The position numbers and the translations under genes are program-made. The notes beneath the pieces were generated by a model. The model had not been told where the DNA came from and searched no databases. It saw only the letters and a program-made list of their open reading frames with translations. DNA of 64,000 nt from Lachnospiraceae oral taxon 107 str. F0167 (lineage in GTDB: Bacteria > Bacillota > Clostridia > Lachnospirales > Lachnospiraceae), in contig GL890587.1 of the NCBI GenBank assembly GCA_000209465.1, positions 1 to 64,000 on the forward strand, given 5' to 3'. Below, in pieces: positions 25,609 to 35,086 of this stretch (its first letter is position 1; each line of letters starts with the position of its first letter).

Positions 25609-28470
25609 ATGGAATTGAAGAAAAAATGGTTCGTACGCTTTATACCGATGCTGGTTTGCTTTATGGGTGTTTTTTCACAGAGAGCAAAGGCATCCACAGG
25701 TGTTTATGTTCCGGATCCCGTGACAGGATTTGTGGCAAATGTCCGAGATGCAGCCTATGGTGCAGTGGCGGATGGTGTGAGTGATGATACTGCGGCGATA
25801 CAAAGAGCCATTGATGCGGTTTCTGCAGCAGGTGGAGGAATAGTGGATATTCCTGCCGGTAACTATATGATCAATACTCTGCATCAGACAGGGCATAGCT
25901 ATGAGAGAGCGGGACTTGTATTAAAAAGCAATATTATAGTGCGAATGGCCAATGGTGCGGTACTTAGGGCAATTCCAAACGGGGAGAGATCCTATCAGAT
26001 ATTCAGTATCACTCATGTGGATAATGTACATATCATGGGTGGTAAACTTATCGGAGACCGTGATACTCATATCGGAAATTTGGGGCAGACCGGATACGGT
26101 GTTCGTATTACAGATGCGACCAATGTAGTTATTGAGGATTTATATGCAGGTGAATTTTGGGGAGATGGTGTATTTTTAGGAGAGGACAGTAGAAATATTA
26201 CTCTTTACAGAGTTATCTGTGATCATAACCGTCGTCAGGGAATGTCTATTGTAGGCGGACATAATGTAAAAATACTGGAATCCGAGTTTAAAAGATCTGA
26301 CGGAACTCCCCCAAAATCCGGAATTGATATAGAGCCTGAGGGAGATCATCCGATTGTAAGCGGTGTTGAAATACGAAACTGTTTATTTGAAGGAAGCAGT
26401 ACCGGTTTTGTAGTAAGCAATCAATATTCCAACAGTGTTGCGGAAAATATTATCTTTGCAGACAATATAGTACGCGGTAATAAAACCGCTGTAAATCTCG
26501 TAGGTATACAAAGCGGCGAAGTTACCGGCAATACTATCTATCATGATCAAAGTATTACAGAAAATGATACGCATTGGGGTATTAGGCTTCGTAATGACGG
26601 ACGCCATCCGACAAGAAATGTAATAGTCAGAGGCAATACCATCTATGGTGGTAATGTAGTTGATACTACAGGAGAGAGCAGCAATGTGATTCAAAATAAT
26701 ACCTTTAAGGCAGCTGTATATATTAGAGGTATTGCACATGCAGGACAAACACTTAAAGCTAAGGTATATGACGGTGATTACGGAGACCTTCATGTCCACA
26801 ATGTGGTATGGGTTCCGGCTACAGCAATTTCTTCTTATCAGTGGTATGCTGACGGAACGGCAATTGCCGGTGCTACACAGTCAAGCTATATACCGACAGC
26901 CGCCGATACGGGAAAAGAGATCACAGTGCGTGTTCAGTATACTGATAAAGAGGGAAATGCGGAAGATGCTACCAGCCCTCCAACACTGCCGGTAAACTAT
27001 GCAAATCATGCGCCGACCGATATCACACTTAATCCTCTTTTTATCTACAGTGATGAATATCTGGCAGAAGTAGGTCTTTTAAATACAACAGATCCCGATG
27101 CCGGAGATGTGCATACTTATACCGTGGATGATGAGCGATTTGAGATAGTATATGATAATCTGTTGCGCTTAAAAGGTGATAATTATATACCGTTCGGCTC
27201 TGTGGCAAATATAACTCTTAATGTAACGGCGACAGATGTACTGGGCGCTTCTTACACAAAAGCTTTTACAGTGGAAGTTACAAGACCGAAGAATCAGCCT
27301 CCTAAAAAAATCACAATTGATAATAATATTCTGACAGCAGGAAGACCGGGAGAAATTGTAGGTAAACTTACAACTCTTGATCTTAATGTAGGTGATACAC
27401 ATACCTATAATGTAAGTGATTCACGATTTGAGGTAAATTCTGAAGGAAAGTTGAAGCTCAAAGACGGAGTGAGTGTGGATGCCTCTTTAGAGCCAAGCAT
27501 CAGCTTAAATGTGCAGGCAATTGACTCAGGAGCAAGAGCTTATACGGAGAAATTCACATTGCAGGTACAGGCGGGAAGCGCCGGAGCAGGAAATACCGGA
27601 ACGGGAAATGCCGGAGCAGGAAATACCGGAGCAGGAAATACCGGAGCGGGAAATGCCGGAGGCGGAAATATTGGAGCAGGAAATGCCGGAGGCGGAAATA
27701 CCGGAGCAGGAAATGCCGGAGCAGGAAATGCCGGGGTAGGAAATGCAGGAGGCGGAAATATCGGAGCGGGAAATGCCGGAGGCGGAAATACCGGGGTAGG
27801 AAATACCGGAGCGGGAAATATCGGAGCAGGAAATACCGGGATTGCAACACCGTCAGGGGCAAGACAGAGTGATATTGTAACACCTTCCACTTCAGATCAG
27901 GACAGCAGAAATTCAAGGAGATCAGGAAGAAGTTCCGGCAGATCGGGCGGCAGTGGTTCGGGAGAGTCGAGTAATCGCAATAAAAGTAAAAAACTTAGAA
28001 GCAGTAATGCATCTTCAGGCAGTTATTCCTATGTACAGACCAATGGAAAAAGATATGATAGAGGCAGCTGGAAGCAGGTAGGAAATATATGGCAGCTTGA
28101 TGTAGACGGAACACAGGCAAAATCCGCATGGGCATTTCTATCAGATAAATGGTATCTCTTTAATGAAAAAGGAGATATGGTGACAGGATGGGCAAATGTT
28201 GACGATAAGTGGTATTTTATGGACTCATCAGGTGCTATGCGTGAAGGATGGCTGGAAGACGGAAACGGAGAATGGTATTATATGAATCCTATATCTGACG
28301 GAACCAGAGGAGCTATGAGAACAGGATGGCATCAGATTGACAGAAAATGGTATTATTTTAATACAGCTTCAGACGGTGCTCAGGGAAAGATGCTAAAGAA
28401 TCAGAGAACACCTGACGGATATCTTCTAAAAGCCGACGGAATTTGGGATGAGAGTGCCGCAAAGCAATAA
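25609..28470 (+). CDS. Secreted parallel beta-helix protein with Ig-like domains, Gly/Asn repeat and wall-binding C-terminus
   Basis: A modular surface protein of about 950 residues. A signal peptide (WFVRFIPMLVCFMGVFSQRAKA) is followed by a pectate-lyase-3 type beta-helix (AAYGAVADGVSDDTAAIQRA then GGGIVDIPAGNYMI) over about 300 residues and a bacterial Ig-like domain. Next come two cadherin-like repeats (TTDPDAGDVHTYTV and LDLNVGDTHTYNV), a G-A-G-N-T/A/I repeat tract and an R/S-rich linker. The C-terminus holds wall-binding repeats such as GWANVDDKWYFMDSSGAMRE. It probably binds or cleaves a polysaccharide while attached to choline on the wall. A GTG at 25558 extends the frame, but AAAGGAGG directly upstream of 25609/25615 favours the later start. 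Confidence 0.85.
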   Translation: MELKKKWFVRFIPMLVCFMGVFSQRAKASTGVYVPDPVTGFVANVRDAAYGAVADGVSDDTAAIQRAIDAVSAAGGGIVDIPAGNYMINTLHQTGHSYERAGLVLKSNIIVRMANGAVLRAIPNGERSYQIFSITHVDNVHIMGGKLIGDRDTHIGNLGQTGYGVRITDATNVVIEDLYAGEFWGDGVFLGEDSRNITLYRVICDHNRRQGMSIVGGHNVKILESEFKRSDGTPPKSGIDIEPEGDHPIVSGVEIRNCLFEGSSTGFVVSNQYSNSVAENIIFADNIVRGNKTAVNLVGIQSGEVTGNTIYHDQSITENDTHWGIRLRNDGRHPTRNVIVRGNTIYGGNVVDTTGESSNVIQNNTFKAAVYIRGIAHAGQTLKAKVYDGDYGDLHVHNVVWVPATAISSYQWYADGTAIAGATQSSYIPTAADTGKEITVRVQYTDKEGNAEDATSPPTLPVNYANHAPTDITLNPLFIYSDEYLAEVGLLNTTDPDAGDVHTYTVDDERFEIVYDNLLRLKGDNYIPFGSVANITLNVTATDVLGASYTKAFTVEVTRPKNQPPKKITIDNNILTAGRPGEIVGKLTTLDLNVGDTHTYNVSDSRFEVNSEGKLKLKDGVSVDASLEPSISLNVQAIDSGARAYTEKFTLQVQAGSAGAGNTGTGNAGAGNTGAGNTGAGNAGGGNIGAGNAGGGNTGAGNAGAGNAGVGNAGGGNIGAGNAGGGNTGVGNTGAGNIGAGNTGIATPSGARQSDIVTPSTSDQDSRNSRRSGRSSGRSGGSGSGESSNRNKSKKLRSSNASSGSYSYVQTNGKRYDRGSWKQVGNIWQLDVDGTQAKSAWAFLSDKWYLFNEKGDMVTGWANVDDKWYFMDSSGAMREGWLEDGNGEWYYMNPISDGTRGAMRTGWHQIDRKWYYFNTASDGAQGKMLKNQRTPDGYLLKADGIWDESAAKQ
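27580..27840 (+). repeat. 15-bp in-frame tandem repeat
   Basis: About 17 copies of a 15-bp unit (GGAGCAGGAAATACC and variants) encode G-A/G/V-G-N-T/A/I. Length changes would keep frame and alter only the spacer between the Ig-like region and the wall-binding module. Confidence 0.85.
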
Positions 28471-28548
28471 ACTTCTAAAAAAATCCGTATTCAGTTTAAA
28501 AATAGAATTATTCTAAGTGAAGAAGAATATACCTTCTTACTTAGAAAG

Positions 28549-28582
28549 ATGGGACAGACTTAAAAATCTGTCTCATTTTTTA
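28549..28582 (+). terminator. Terminator after the beta-helix protein gene
   Basis: ATGGGACAGA (28549-28558) pairs with TCTGTCTCAT (28567-28576), followed by TTTTTT. Another hairpin (TTCTAAGT...ACTTAGAA) precedes it. Confidence 0.85.
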
Positions 28583-28656
28583 TAATAGGGAATTTAATAT
28601 TATAAAAGCTGTAACTAAAACAGAAATGTAAAACAGTATAATACTTATAAATCTTA

Positions 28657-28665
28657 TGGTATAAT
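28657..28665 (+). promoter_or_regulatory. Extended -10 promoter before the ThDP operon
   Basis: TGGTATAAT at 28657-28665 is an extended -10 element without a clear -35. It would give a leader of about 80 nt before 28753. The 28471-28752 gap otherwise holds only the upstream terminator hairpins. Confidence 0.5.
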
Positions 28666-28752
28666 TAATATGTTGATGTTTTGTAAATATTTCGGTCGTG
28701 AATGCGGATTTTACTTAAAAAAACATATATTTACTTAAATAGGGAGAATACT

Positions 28753-30687
28753 ATGAAAATCAAATTAAGCAAGTATATAGCAAAAAGACTTGTGGAGCTT
28801 GGTGTCAGCCATGGATTCAGTGTGACCGGAGGCGGCGCTATGCATCTTAATAATGGTCTTGGACATCAAGAAGGACTTACAATCACGTATAATCACCATG
28901 AACAAGCCTGTGCAATGGCGGCTGAGGCTTATGCCAGAATAAATAATAAAATGGCGGTGCTCTGTGTGACCACAGGTCCCGGAGGAACAAATGCAATTAC
29001 CGGTGTACTCGGTGCATGGCTTGATTCTATACCTATGTTTGTACTCTCAGGGCAGGTAAGATATGATTGGACCGCCAGATATTCAGGTGTGGGTATCAGG
29101 GCTATGGGAGATCAGGAGTTTGATATATGTAAGTCCATAGAATGTATGAGTAAATACAGCGAAATGGTTATAGAGCCTATGCGAATAAGATATTTGCTTG
29201 AAAAATGCGCATATCTTGCAAATAACGGCAGACCGGGACCTGTATGGCTTGATATACCTTTGGATGTACAGGGAAGCTTTATAGAAGAGGATGAGCTGAC
29301 AGGTTTTGATATTAAAAACTATGAAGAAGGCGGTGACGGTTGGGAAAAATCATCACCATATAAAACAGAACTTGATGACAGGACAAGACTTGATTTAGGA
29401 AATAAGCCAAAGCTTGTTTCGGATGAAGTTTTAAAAGAGATAATAGAAAAAATAAGAAATGCCAAAAGACCTGTATTTAATGCCGGAAACGGTATAAGGA
29501 TAGGAAATGCACATGAGGAGTTTTTGGAGCTTTTGGAGCTTTTAAATATACCGGTGGTGGTAGGATGGAACTCTGAGGACTGTCTGGAGGTTGAGCATCC
29601 TTTATATTCCGGAAGGCCCGGAAATTTCGGTGACAGACCCGGAAACTTTACAGTGCAAAATTCCGATTTGGTATTTTCCATAGGTTCAAGACTCAGCCTA
29701 AGACAGGTAGGATTTAACTATCAGGGATGGGCAAGAGAAGCATTTACGATAATAAATGATATTGATATTGAAGAACTTAAAAAGCCGACTGTACATATAG
29801 ATATACCTGTGCATGCAGATTGTAAAATTTTTATGAGGCAGCTTATAGATTTATTAAAGACTCAAAAAACACCGGTATTTGATGGAGGAGAAGGTCTGAA
29901 CGGTATGAGCTGGTTACAGACCGTTAAGTATTGGCTGAAAAAATATCCTGTATGTAAGGAAGAATTCCTTGAAAATGATGACAGCAAAAAAGCCAATGTA
30001 TATGCCTTTATAAAGGAAATAGGCGACAGAGCAAAGGAAAATCAGATAACGGTTGTGGGAAACGGCTCCGCCTGTGTGGTTGGAGGACATTCCTATATTA
30101 TAAAGAAGGGACAAAGATTTATATCAAACTCAGCCGTGGCTTCCATGGGCTATGATTTGCCTGCCGCAATAGGTGCATATATGGCAAACCTTGACGGAAA
30201 AAGATTTGAGAATGAGCTGATACTTATTACAGGTGACGGAAGTATTCAGATGAATTTGCAGGAGTTGCAAACCATTGTCCATCATAAGATGAATATAAAA
30301 ATTTTCCTTATAAATAATGAAGGATATCACAGTATCAGACAGACTCAGACAAAGTTTTTCAGTGATGAAGTACCGGTTGGAATAGGTCCTGACAGCGGTG
30401 ATCTTTCTTTCCCGGATATGGGCAAACTTGCGGCAGCATATGGAATAAATTATATTTGTGCAAAGACCAATTCCGAACTTAAAGAGGCGGTGGCAAGGGC
30501 TTTTGAGATGGATTCACCGGTAATTTGTGAGGCTTTTGTAACCAAGGAGCAAAACTTTGAGCCGAAATCATCAGGTAAACAATTGCCTGACGGAAGGATG
30601 GTAAGTCCGCCACTTGAAGATTTGACACCTTTCCTGTCAGATGAGGAAATGGATGAAAATATGATAGTACCGAGGATGCCGGAATAA
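28753..30687 (+). CDS. Thiamine-diphosphate-dependent enzyme, acetolactate-synthase-like
   Basis: A 644-residue protein with the three-domain ThDP decarboxylase/synthase layout. The N-terminal PYR domain holds the catalytic Glu in YNHHEQACAMAAEAYAR and the TTGPGGTNAITGV loop. A middle domain follows, then a C-terminal PP domain with the cofactor motif ITGDGSIQMNLQEL and the closing NN in FLINNEGYHSIRQTQ. The substrate is not evident. The next two genes (sugar-epimerase-like and C-methyltransferase-like) suggest a role like YerE, which adds a two-carbon unit to a keto-sugar. The start at 28753 follows AGGGAG; 17 in-frame codons upstream lack a site. Confidence 0.85.
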   Translation: MKIKLSKYIAKRLVELGVSHGFSVTGGGAMHLNNGLGHQEGLTITYNHHEQACAMAAEAYARINNKMAVLCVTTGPGGTNAITGVLGAWLDSIPMFVLSGQVRYDWTARYSGVGIRAMGDQEFDICKSIECMSKYSEMVIEPMRIRYLLEKCAYLANNGRPGPVWLDIPLDVQGSFIEEDELTGFDIKNYEEGGDGWEKSSPYKTELDDRTRLDLGNKPKLVSDEVLKEIIEKIRNAKRPVFNAGNGIRIGNAHEEFLELLELLNIPVVVGWNSEDCLEVEHPLYSGRPGNFGDRPGNFTVQNSDLVFSIGSRLSLRQVGFNYQGWAREAFTIINDIDIEELKKPTVHIDIPVHADCKIFMRQLIDLLKTQKTPVFDGGEGLNGMSWLQTVKYWLKKYPVCKEEFLENDDSKKANVYAFIKEIGDRAKENQITVVGNGSACVVGGHSYIIKKGQRFISNSAVASMGYDLPAAIGAYMANLDGKRFENELILITGDGSIQMNLQELQTIVHHKMNIKIFLINNEGYHSIRQTQTKFFSDEVPVGIGPDSGDLSFPDMGKLAAAYGINYICAKTNSELKEAVARAFEMDSPVICEAFVTKEQNFEPKSSGKQLPDGRMVSPPLEDLTPFLSDEEMDENMIVPRMPE

Positions 30688-30690
30688 ACT

Positions 30691-31638
30691 ATGAAAATAC
30701 TAATTACAGGAGCGGCTTCATTTTTGGGAAGGCATCTGGTGGAATATTTTCTTTCCAAAAATGAAGAAGTGCTGGCTTTGGTCAGAGAAAATGCCAGAGG
30801 AATGGAAGAACTTTTAAAGTATAAAAAAAACAGCGGATTCAAGCTGACAGTTTTGGATATGAAAGATATAGAAAAGCTGGAGGATGAGTTTGATATATGT
30901 ATACATTTGGCATGGGGAGGTATAGGAAAGACCGGCAGAATGGATAAGGATATTCAAACTAAAAATATAGTTGCTGCCAAAAATCTTATGAAGCTATGTA
31001 AGAAAAAAAATGCAAAGAGATTGCTTTTTGCAGGCTCTCAGGCTGAATACGGTCAGACTTTGGAAGATATGGAAAATATCTACGGAAAAGATTTTGATAT
31101 AAATGCTATAGAAAATCAGGATGAAAACTCTCCCACAAATCCAAAGTCGGAATATGGCAGGGCAAAGCTTGAATTAAAGAGTGAGTTAAAAAAGCTTGGA
31201 GACGGTTTAAATATAGAATATGTACATATGCGTATTTTTTCAGTATTCGGCAGAGGGGATCATGAAACCTCTCTTGTATCGTCCTGTGTAAATAATTTTA
31301 TGGAGAATAAAGATGTATATATAGGTGAATGTCTGCAATCATGGAACTATATATATGTAAAGGATTTATGTAAAGCCATATATTTATTGACAGTAAAAGA
31401 ACTGAAAAATAATTATGTATTTAATATAGCAGGTGAAAAAAATCAAATACTGATGGACTATGTAAGAGATATGCATAGGATATTAAAAAGTAAGAGCAAT
31501 ATCATAGTGGAAAAAAGAGAAGCTCCCACTGAGGGAACGCCGTTTTTAAAGCCGTCTATAGAGTTGCTTAAGGAGTTGGGCTTTAAAGAGGACTATGGTT
31601 TTGAGGGCGGCATTAAGGATATGTGCGCTATAAAATAA
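30691..31638 (+). CDS. NAD-dependent epimerase/dehydratase (extended SDR)
   Basis: A 315-residue protein with the Rossmann motif ITGAASFLGRHL at residues 4-15, a central FAGSQAEYG strand and the catalytic YGRAKLELK (Tyr-x-x-x-Lys) near residue 152. The C-terminal part YIYVKDLCKAIYLL is typical of nucleotide-sugar epimerases, dehydratases and reductases. It starts 3 bases after the ThDP gene and is clearly cotranscribed. It probably reduces or epimerises the sugar made by the neighbours. Confidence 0.85.
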   Translation: MKILITGAASFLGRHLVEYFLSKNEEVLALVRENARGMEELLKYKKNSGFKLTVLDMKDIEKLEDEFDICIHLAWGGIGKTGRMDKDIQTKNIVAAKNLMKLCKKKNAKRLLFAGSQAEYGQTLEDMENIYGKDFDINAIENQDENSPTNPKSEYGRAKLELKSELKKLGDGLNIEYVHMRIFSVFGRGDHETSLVSSCVNNFMENKDVYIGECLQSWNYIYVKDLCKAIYLLTVKELKNNYVFNIAGEKNQILMDYVRDMHRILKSKSNIIVEKREAPTEGTPFLKPSIELLKELGFKEDYGFEGGIKDMCAIK

Positions 31639-31659
31639 AGAATTATATAGGAGAATATT

Positions 31660-32784
31660 TTGAAAAAATGTATCAGCTGTAAAGGCTCATTACATGAGCT
31701 TATGAAAATAGAAAATATGCCTGCAAGTGCACAGGATATACCCACAAAGGAAGAACTTACAAAGGATAAGGGTATAGAGGTGGAGTTATGTGTCTGTGAG
31801 GACTGCAATCTGGTACAATTAAAAAATGATGCAGTCTATTATTACAGAGATGTGATAAGAGCGGGAGGTTATTCCACCACTATGGAAGACCTTAGAAAAA
31901 GCCAGTATAAGCATTTTATAGAATTTGCTTCACTAAAGGGTAAAAAGATAATAGAGGTAGGCTGTGGCAGAGGCGAGTTTTTAGGTATGCTTGCCGGATT
32001 TTTTGTAGAAGGTTATGGCACAGAGCATAAAAAGGAGCTTGTAGAGATTGCAAGGAATGCCGGATTAAATGTGGAGGAGGACTTCCCCGAATCTGAGAAT
32101 CATATATTTAAACATGGTCCTTTTGATGCATTTATGTCATTTAACTTTTTGGAGCATCAACCTCATCCAAGGACTTATCTTAAGGCTATTTACAATAATT
32201 TGTCACAGGAGGGCTATGGGCTTATCACTGTTCCAAGCTTTGAATATATTTTGGAGCAGAAAAGTTTCTATGAGATAATTCCGGATCATATAGCATACTA
32301 CAGCTTTGAAAGCCTGACTCATCTTTTAAATATATGCGGTTTTGATGTACTTGAGAGTAGAATAGTAAACAGGGATACTATAGAGGTTATAGTTAAAAAA
32401 AGAAAGCTTCCTGATATCAGCGGTATCATTGCAAAGAAAAATGATATTGCAAATGAAGTTTTGGAAACTGTAAAGGGCTATGCAAAAAAAGGTAAGATAG
32501 CCATCTGGGGAGCATCACATCAGGGATTTACCCTATGCGCTACTACAGGTATTGCAGACTATGTGGATTGTATAATAGATTCCGCACCGTTTAAACAGGG
32601 GAAATATGCTCCTGCCTCTCATATACCTATTATTTCACCTGATGAGGCAAGGAAAAGAAAATTCGGGGCGATAATAATAGTCGCTCCGGGATACACTCAG
32701 GAGATATCAAATATTATAAAAACAACATTTGATAAAGATATAGATATCTATACGCTTATGACTGACAGATTAAGCAGATTGTAG
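31660..32784 (+). CDS. SAM-dependent C-methyltransferase-like protein
   Basis: A 374-residue protein. An N-terminal zinc-binding domain (CISCKG near residues 3-8, then CVCEDC around 43-48) is followed by a SAM domain with IIEVGCGRGEFLGML and a C-terminal domain with KIAIWGASHQGFTL. This domain order is that of deoxysugar 3-C-methyltransferases (Methyltransf_13/11/14). The last domain is also used by related enzymes that do not methylate. The TTG start at 31660 follows AGGAG. It is the third gene of the proposed branched-sugar operon. Confidence 0.8.
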   Translation: MKKCISCKGSLHELMKIENMPASAQDIPTKEELTKDKGIEVELCVCEDCNLVQLKNDAVYYYRDVIRAGGYSTTMEDLRKSQYKHFIEFASLKGKKIIEVGCGRGEFLGMLAGFFVEGYGTEHKKELVEIARNAGLNVEEDFPESENHIFKHGPFDAFMSFNFLEHQPHPRTYLKAIYNNLSQEGYGLITVPSFEYILEQKSFYEIIPDHIAYYSFESLTHLLNICGFDVLESRIVNRDTIEVIVKKRKLPDISGIIAKKNDIANEVLETVKGYAKKGKIAIWGASHQGFTLCATTGIADYVDCIIDSAPFKQGKYAPASHIPIISPDEARKRKFGAIIIVAPGYTQEISNIIKTTFDKDIDIYTLMTDRLSRL

Positions 32785-32829
32785 TTTTAATAAGTTTTAA
32801 AATTCAATAGTGAGATAGAAGGAGTAGTA

Positions 32830-33768
32830 ATGAAGGCTATTGAAGTATTATTTCCGGTATTTTTTATGATGTTTCTGGGGTTTTTATCAAGGAAATATTC
32901 ATGGATAAAACCGGAGCAAAATGAAGGTGCCAAAAAGATAATATTTAATATACTGTTTCCGATACTGGTATATCATGTTTTGGCAATATCAAAGATTTCG
33001 GAGAGCTTTATACCGCAGATAATATATGTGGATGCAATGTGGATAATAATATATATAGTGGGAAGGCTGCTTTCAAAAAGGATTGGAGGAAAATATAAAA
33101 ATATAGCCCCTTTTCTTTTACTAACCTGTGAGGGAGGCAGTGTAGCATTGCCGCTGTATATGAGCATGGTGGCACAGTCAAATGCAGTAAATATAATAAC
33201 TTTTGATGTGGCGGGAATTTTGATAAATTTCGGACTTCTTCCGATACTGGTGACAAGGGAACTTTCCGGCAAGACTGATATAAAAGTATTGTTAAAGAAA
33301 ATAATAATGAGCCCGTTTATGCTGGCGGTGATATTTGGAATAATGGCAAATATAACAGGTATTCAGGGTTATATTATGAACAGCGGTTTAGGCAATGTAT
33401 ATACATCCACAATGAGTATGATTACTACACCTATCACAGGTATAATACTCTTTACATTGGGATATGAGTTAAAGATGGAAAAATCTTTATTGATTCCGCT
33501 TTTAAAATTGGGGATTGTCAGAATATGCGGTTGTGTAATAATTATACTGGGATTTTTCATTTTCTTCCCGGAATATATGAAGGATACCATATTTAAGGCG
33601 GGAGTATTATTATACTATATGTGTCCGACAGGATTTCCGGTACCGTTACAGATAAAGTCTCTTATAAAAAGTGAGGATGAGGAGAACTTTATGTCCGCCT
33701 TTATATCATTATTTATGATAATAGCATTGGCGGCATATGGTATCATTACATATATATATATAAAATAA
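32830..33768 (+). CDS. Auxin efflux carrier (AEC) family transporter
   Basis: A 312-residue membrane protein with about ten segments, starting VLFPVFFMMFLGFLSRK, with the family pattern NILFPILVYHVLA and the late CPTGFPVPLQIK. AEC proteins export or import small organic anions such as malate or malonate. It follows the methyltransferase gene after 45 bases and a GAAGGAG site. Whether it works with the upstream operon is unknown. Confidence 0.85.
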   Translation: MKAIEVLFPVFFMMFLGFLSRKYSWIKPEQNEGAKKIIFNILFPILVYHVLAISKISESFIPQIIYVDAMWIIIYIVGRLLSKRIGGKYKNIAPFLLLTCEGGSVALPLYMSMVAQSNAVNIITFDVAGILINFGLLPILVTRELSGKTDIKVLLKKIIMSPFMLAVIFGIMANITGIQGYIMNSGLGNVYTSTMSMITTPITGIILFTLGYELKMEKSLLIPLLKLGIVRICGCVIIILGFFIFFPEYMKDTIFKAGVLLYYMCPTGFPVPLQIKSLIKSEDEENFMSAFISLFMIIALAAYGIITYIYIK

Positions 33769-33813
33769 AAAGAATAAAAAAGTTAGAAGTAAGGATTTAA
33801 TATAGGAGGAATT

Positions 33814-34209
33814 ATGGCAAGGGTAAAAAAGATTTTTGCTATATTGGCAGCGATTGAATGTTTTGTAATAATGCTTTTGGAAATGTTTTTTTGGGAGCAG
33901 GTAGGTATGAAAATAAATCCTGCCATGACTGTAGAATTTCTGACTCAAACAGTTACTATGGCGGCAAATCAGGGACTGTATAACGGTTTTTTGGGCTTGG
34001 GCATTGTTTTAGGGCTTATAAGAAAGAACAAAGAGATGATACTCTTTTCACTGGCTTGTATGATAATGGCTTCGATATACGGTGCATACAGTGTGGATTA
34101 TATGATAATTTTTAAACAGGGTATTATACCACTAATAGCTCTTATACTTATGCTGTTGGTTAAGGATAGAAAGACCACTTTGCATTTTAGAACATTTCAT
34201 TTTAGATAA
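33814..34209 (+). CDS. DUF1304-like small membrane protein
   Basis: A 131-residue protein with four membrane helices. EMFFWEQVG near residue 24 and AANQGLYNGFLGLGIVLGL near 56-74 are characteristic of DUF1304, a family without known function. TAGGAGG precedes the ATG. The C-terminus is short and basic. Confidence 0.8.
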   Translation: MARVKKIFAILAAIECFVIMLLEMFFWEQVGMKINPAMTVEFLTQTVTMAANQGLYNGFLGLGIVLGLIRKNKEMILFSLACMIMASIYGAYSVDYMIIFKQGIIPLIALILMLLVKDRKTTLHFRTFHFR

Positions 34210-34241
34210 AATAAGATGTATTTAAGAAAAAATAATTTTTT

Positions 34242-34278
34242 ACTCCCGACAATGACTAAAATTGTCGGGAGTTTTTTA
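34242..34278 (+). terminator. Terminator after the DUF1304 gene
   Basis: ACTCCCGACAAT (34242-34253) pairs with ATTGTCGGGAGT (34261-34272), followed by TTTTT. It is a 12-bp perfect stem. Confidence 0.92.
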
Positions 34279-34330
34279 ATTTAAAGTTTTTTTAAATGAC
34301 TATTTTATAAAAAAGTGCTAGACTGGTGTT

Positions 34331-35083
34331 ATGGATATTTTATTTACAGATTTGGACAATACCTTGATTTATTCAAGAAAAACCTTTATAGAGGATAAGA
34401 TAAATGTAGAGATTTATAATGGAGAAGAAATAAGCTTTATGTCAAAATATTCTAATGAGCTTTTATGTAAACTTAGTGCACATCTCCTTATAGTACCTAT
34501 AACCACAAGGACTTATACCCAGTATAAAAGAATAAATCTTGGGATTTTGCCTGAATATGTTTTATGTGCAAATGGAGGAATACTTTTAAAAAACGGTATT
34601 ATATCTGAGGAATGGTATAAAAAAAGCCTGGATATAGTAAAAGATTCGGCATCCGAGAGAAAAAAAGCATTTGATATTTTAAAAAAAGATAAAAGAAGAA
34701 TATTTGAATGCAGAAATATAGACGATTTATTTATCTTTACAAAATGTGACAATATAGAGGATGTTGTAGAAGAGCTTTTTCAAAGGCTTGATATAGGCTT
34801 AGTAGATATTTTATATAATAAAGAAAAGCTTTATATATTGCCTAAGGCTTTAAATAAGGCGGATATGATAAGACGCTTTATAAAAGAGTATAAATTATCT
34901 AAAGATAAAGATTTGGTATTTGCAGCCGGAGATACGGAATTTGATATAAAGATGATAGAATTTGCAAATATCGGCTTTGCACATAAAGACTTAAATATAA
35001 ATAGTAAAAATGTTTTTAATGATTATGAGGGACTTTTTTCCGATTTTTATTTGGAAGAGGTTTTTAAATATATTAAGGAGTAG
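34331..35083 (+). CDS. HAD-IIB family phosphatase
   Basis: A 250-residue haloacid-dehalogenase phosphatase. DLDNT at residues 7-11 carries the nucleophile Asp and acid Asp; PITTRT near 57 is motif II and AAGDTEFDIKMIE near 195 is motifs III/IV. A cap of the sucrose-phosphatase type lies between. Such HAD proteins recur in TerD-containing clusters. It has a weak ribosome site (GGTGTT). Three bases separate it from the next gene. Confidence 0.8.
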   Translation: MDILFTDLDNTLIYSRKTFIEDKINVEIYNGEEISFMSKYSNELLCKLSAHLLIVPITTRTYTQYKRINLGILPEYVLCANGGILLKNGIISEEWYKKSLDIVKDSASERKKAFDILKKDKRRIFECRNIDDLFIFTKCDNIEDVVEELFQRLDIGLVDILYNKEKLYILPKALNKADMIRRFIKEYKLSKDKDLVFAAGDTEFDIKMIEFANIGFAHKDLNINSKNVFNDYEGLFSDFYLEEVFKYIKE

Positions 35084-35086
35084 GAA

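Noticed and set aside
27540-27916. Minus-strand proline/phenylalanine-rich reading frames
   Set aside because: They are antisense shadows of the 15-bp Gly/Asn repeat of the beta-helix gene, with no ribosome site.
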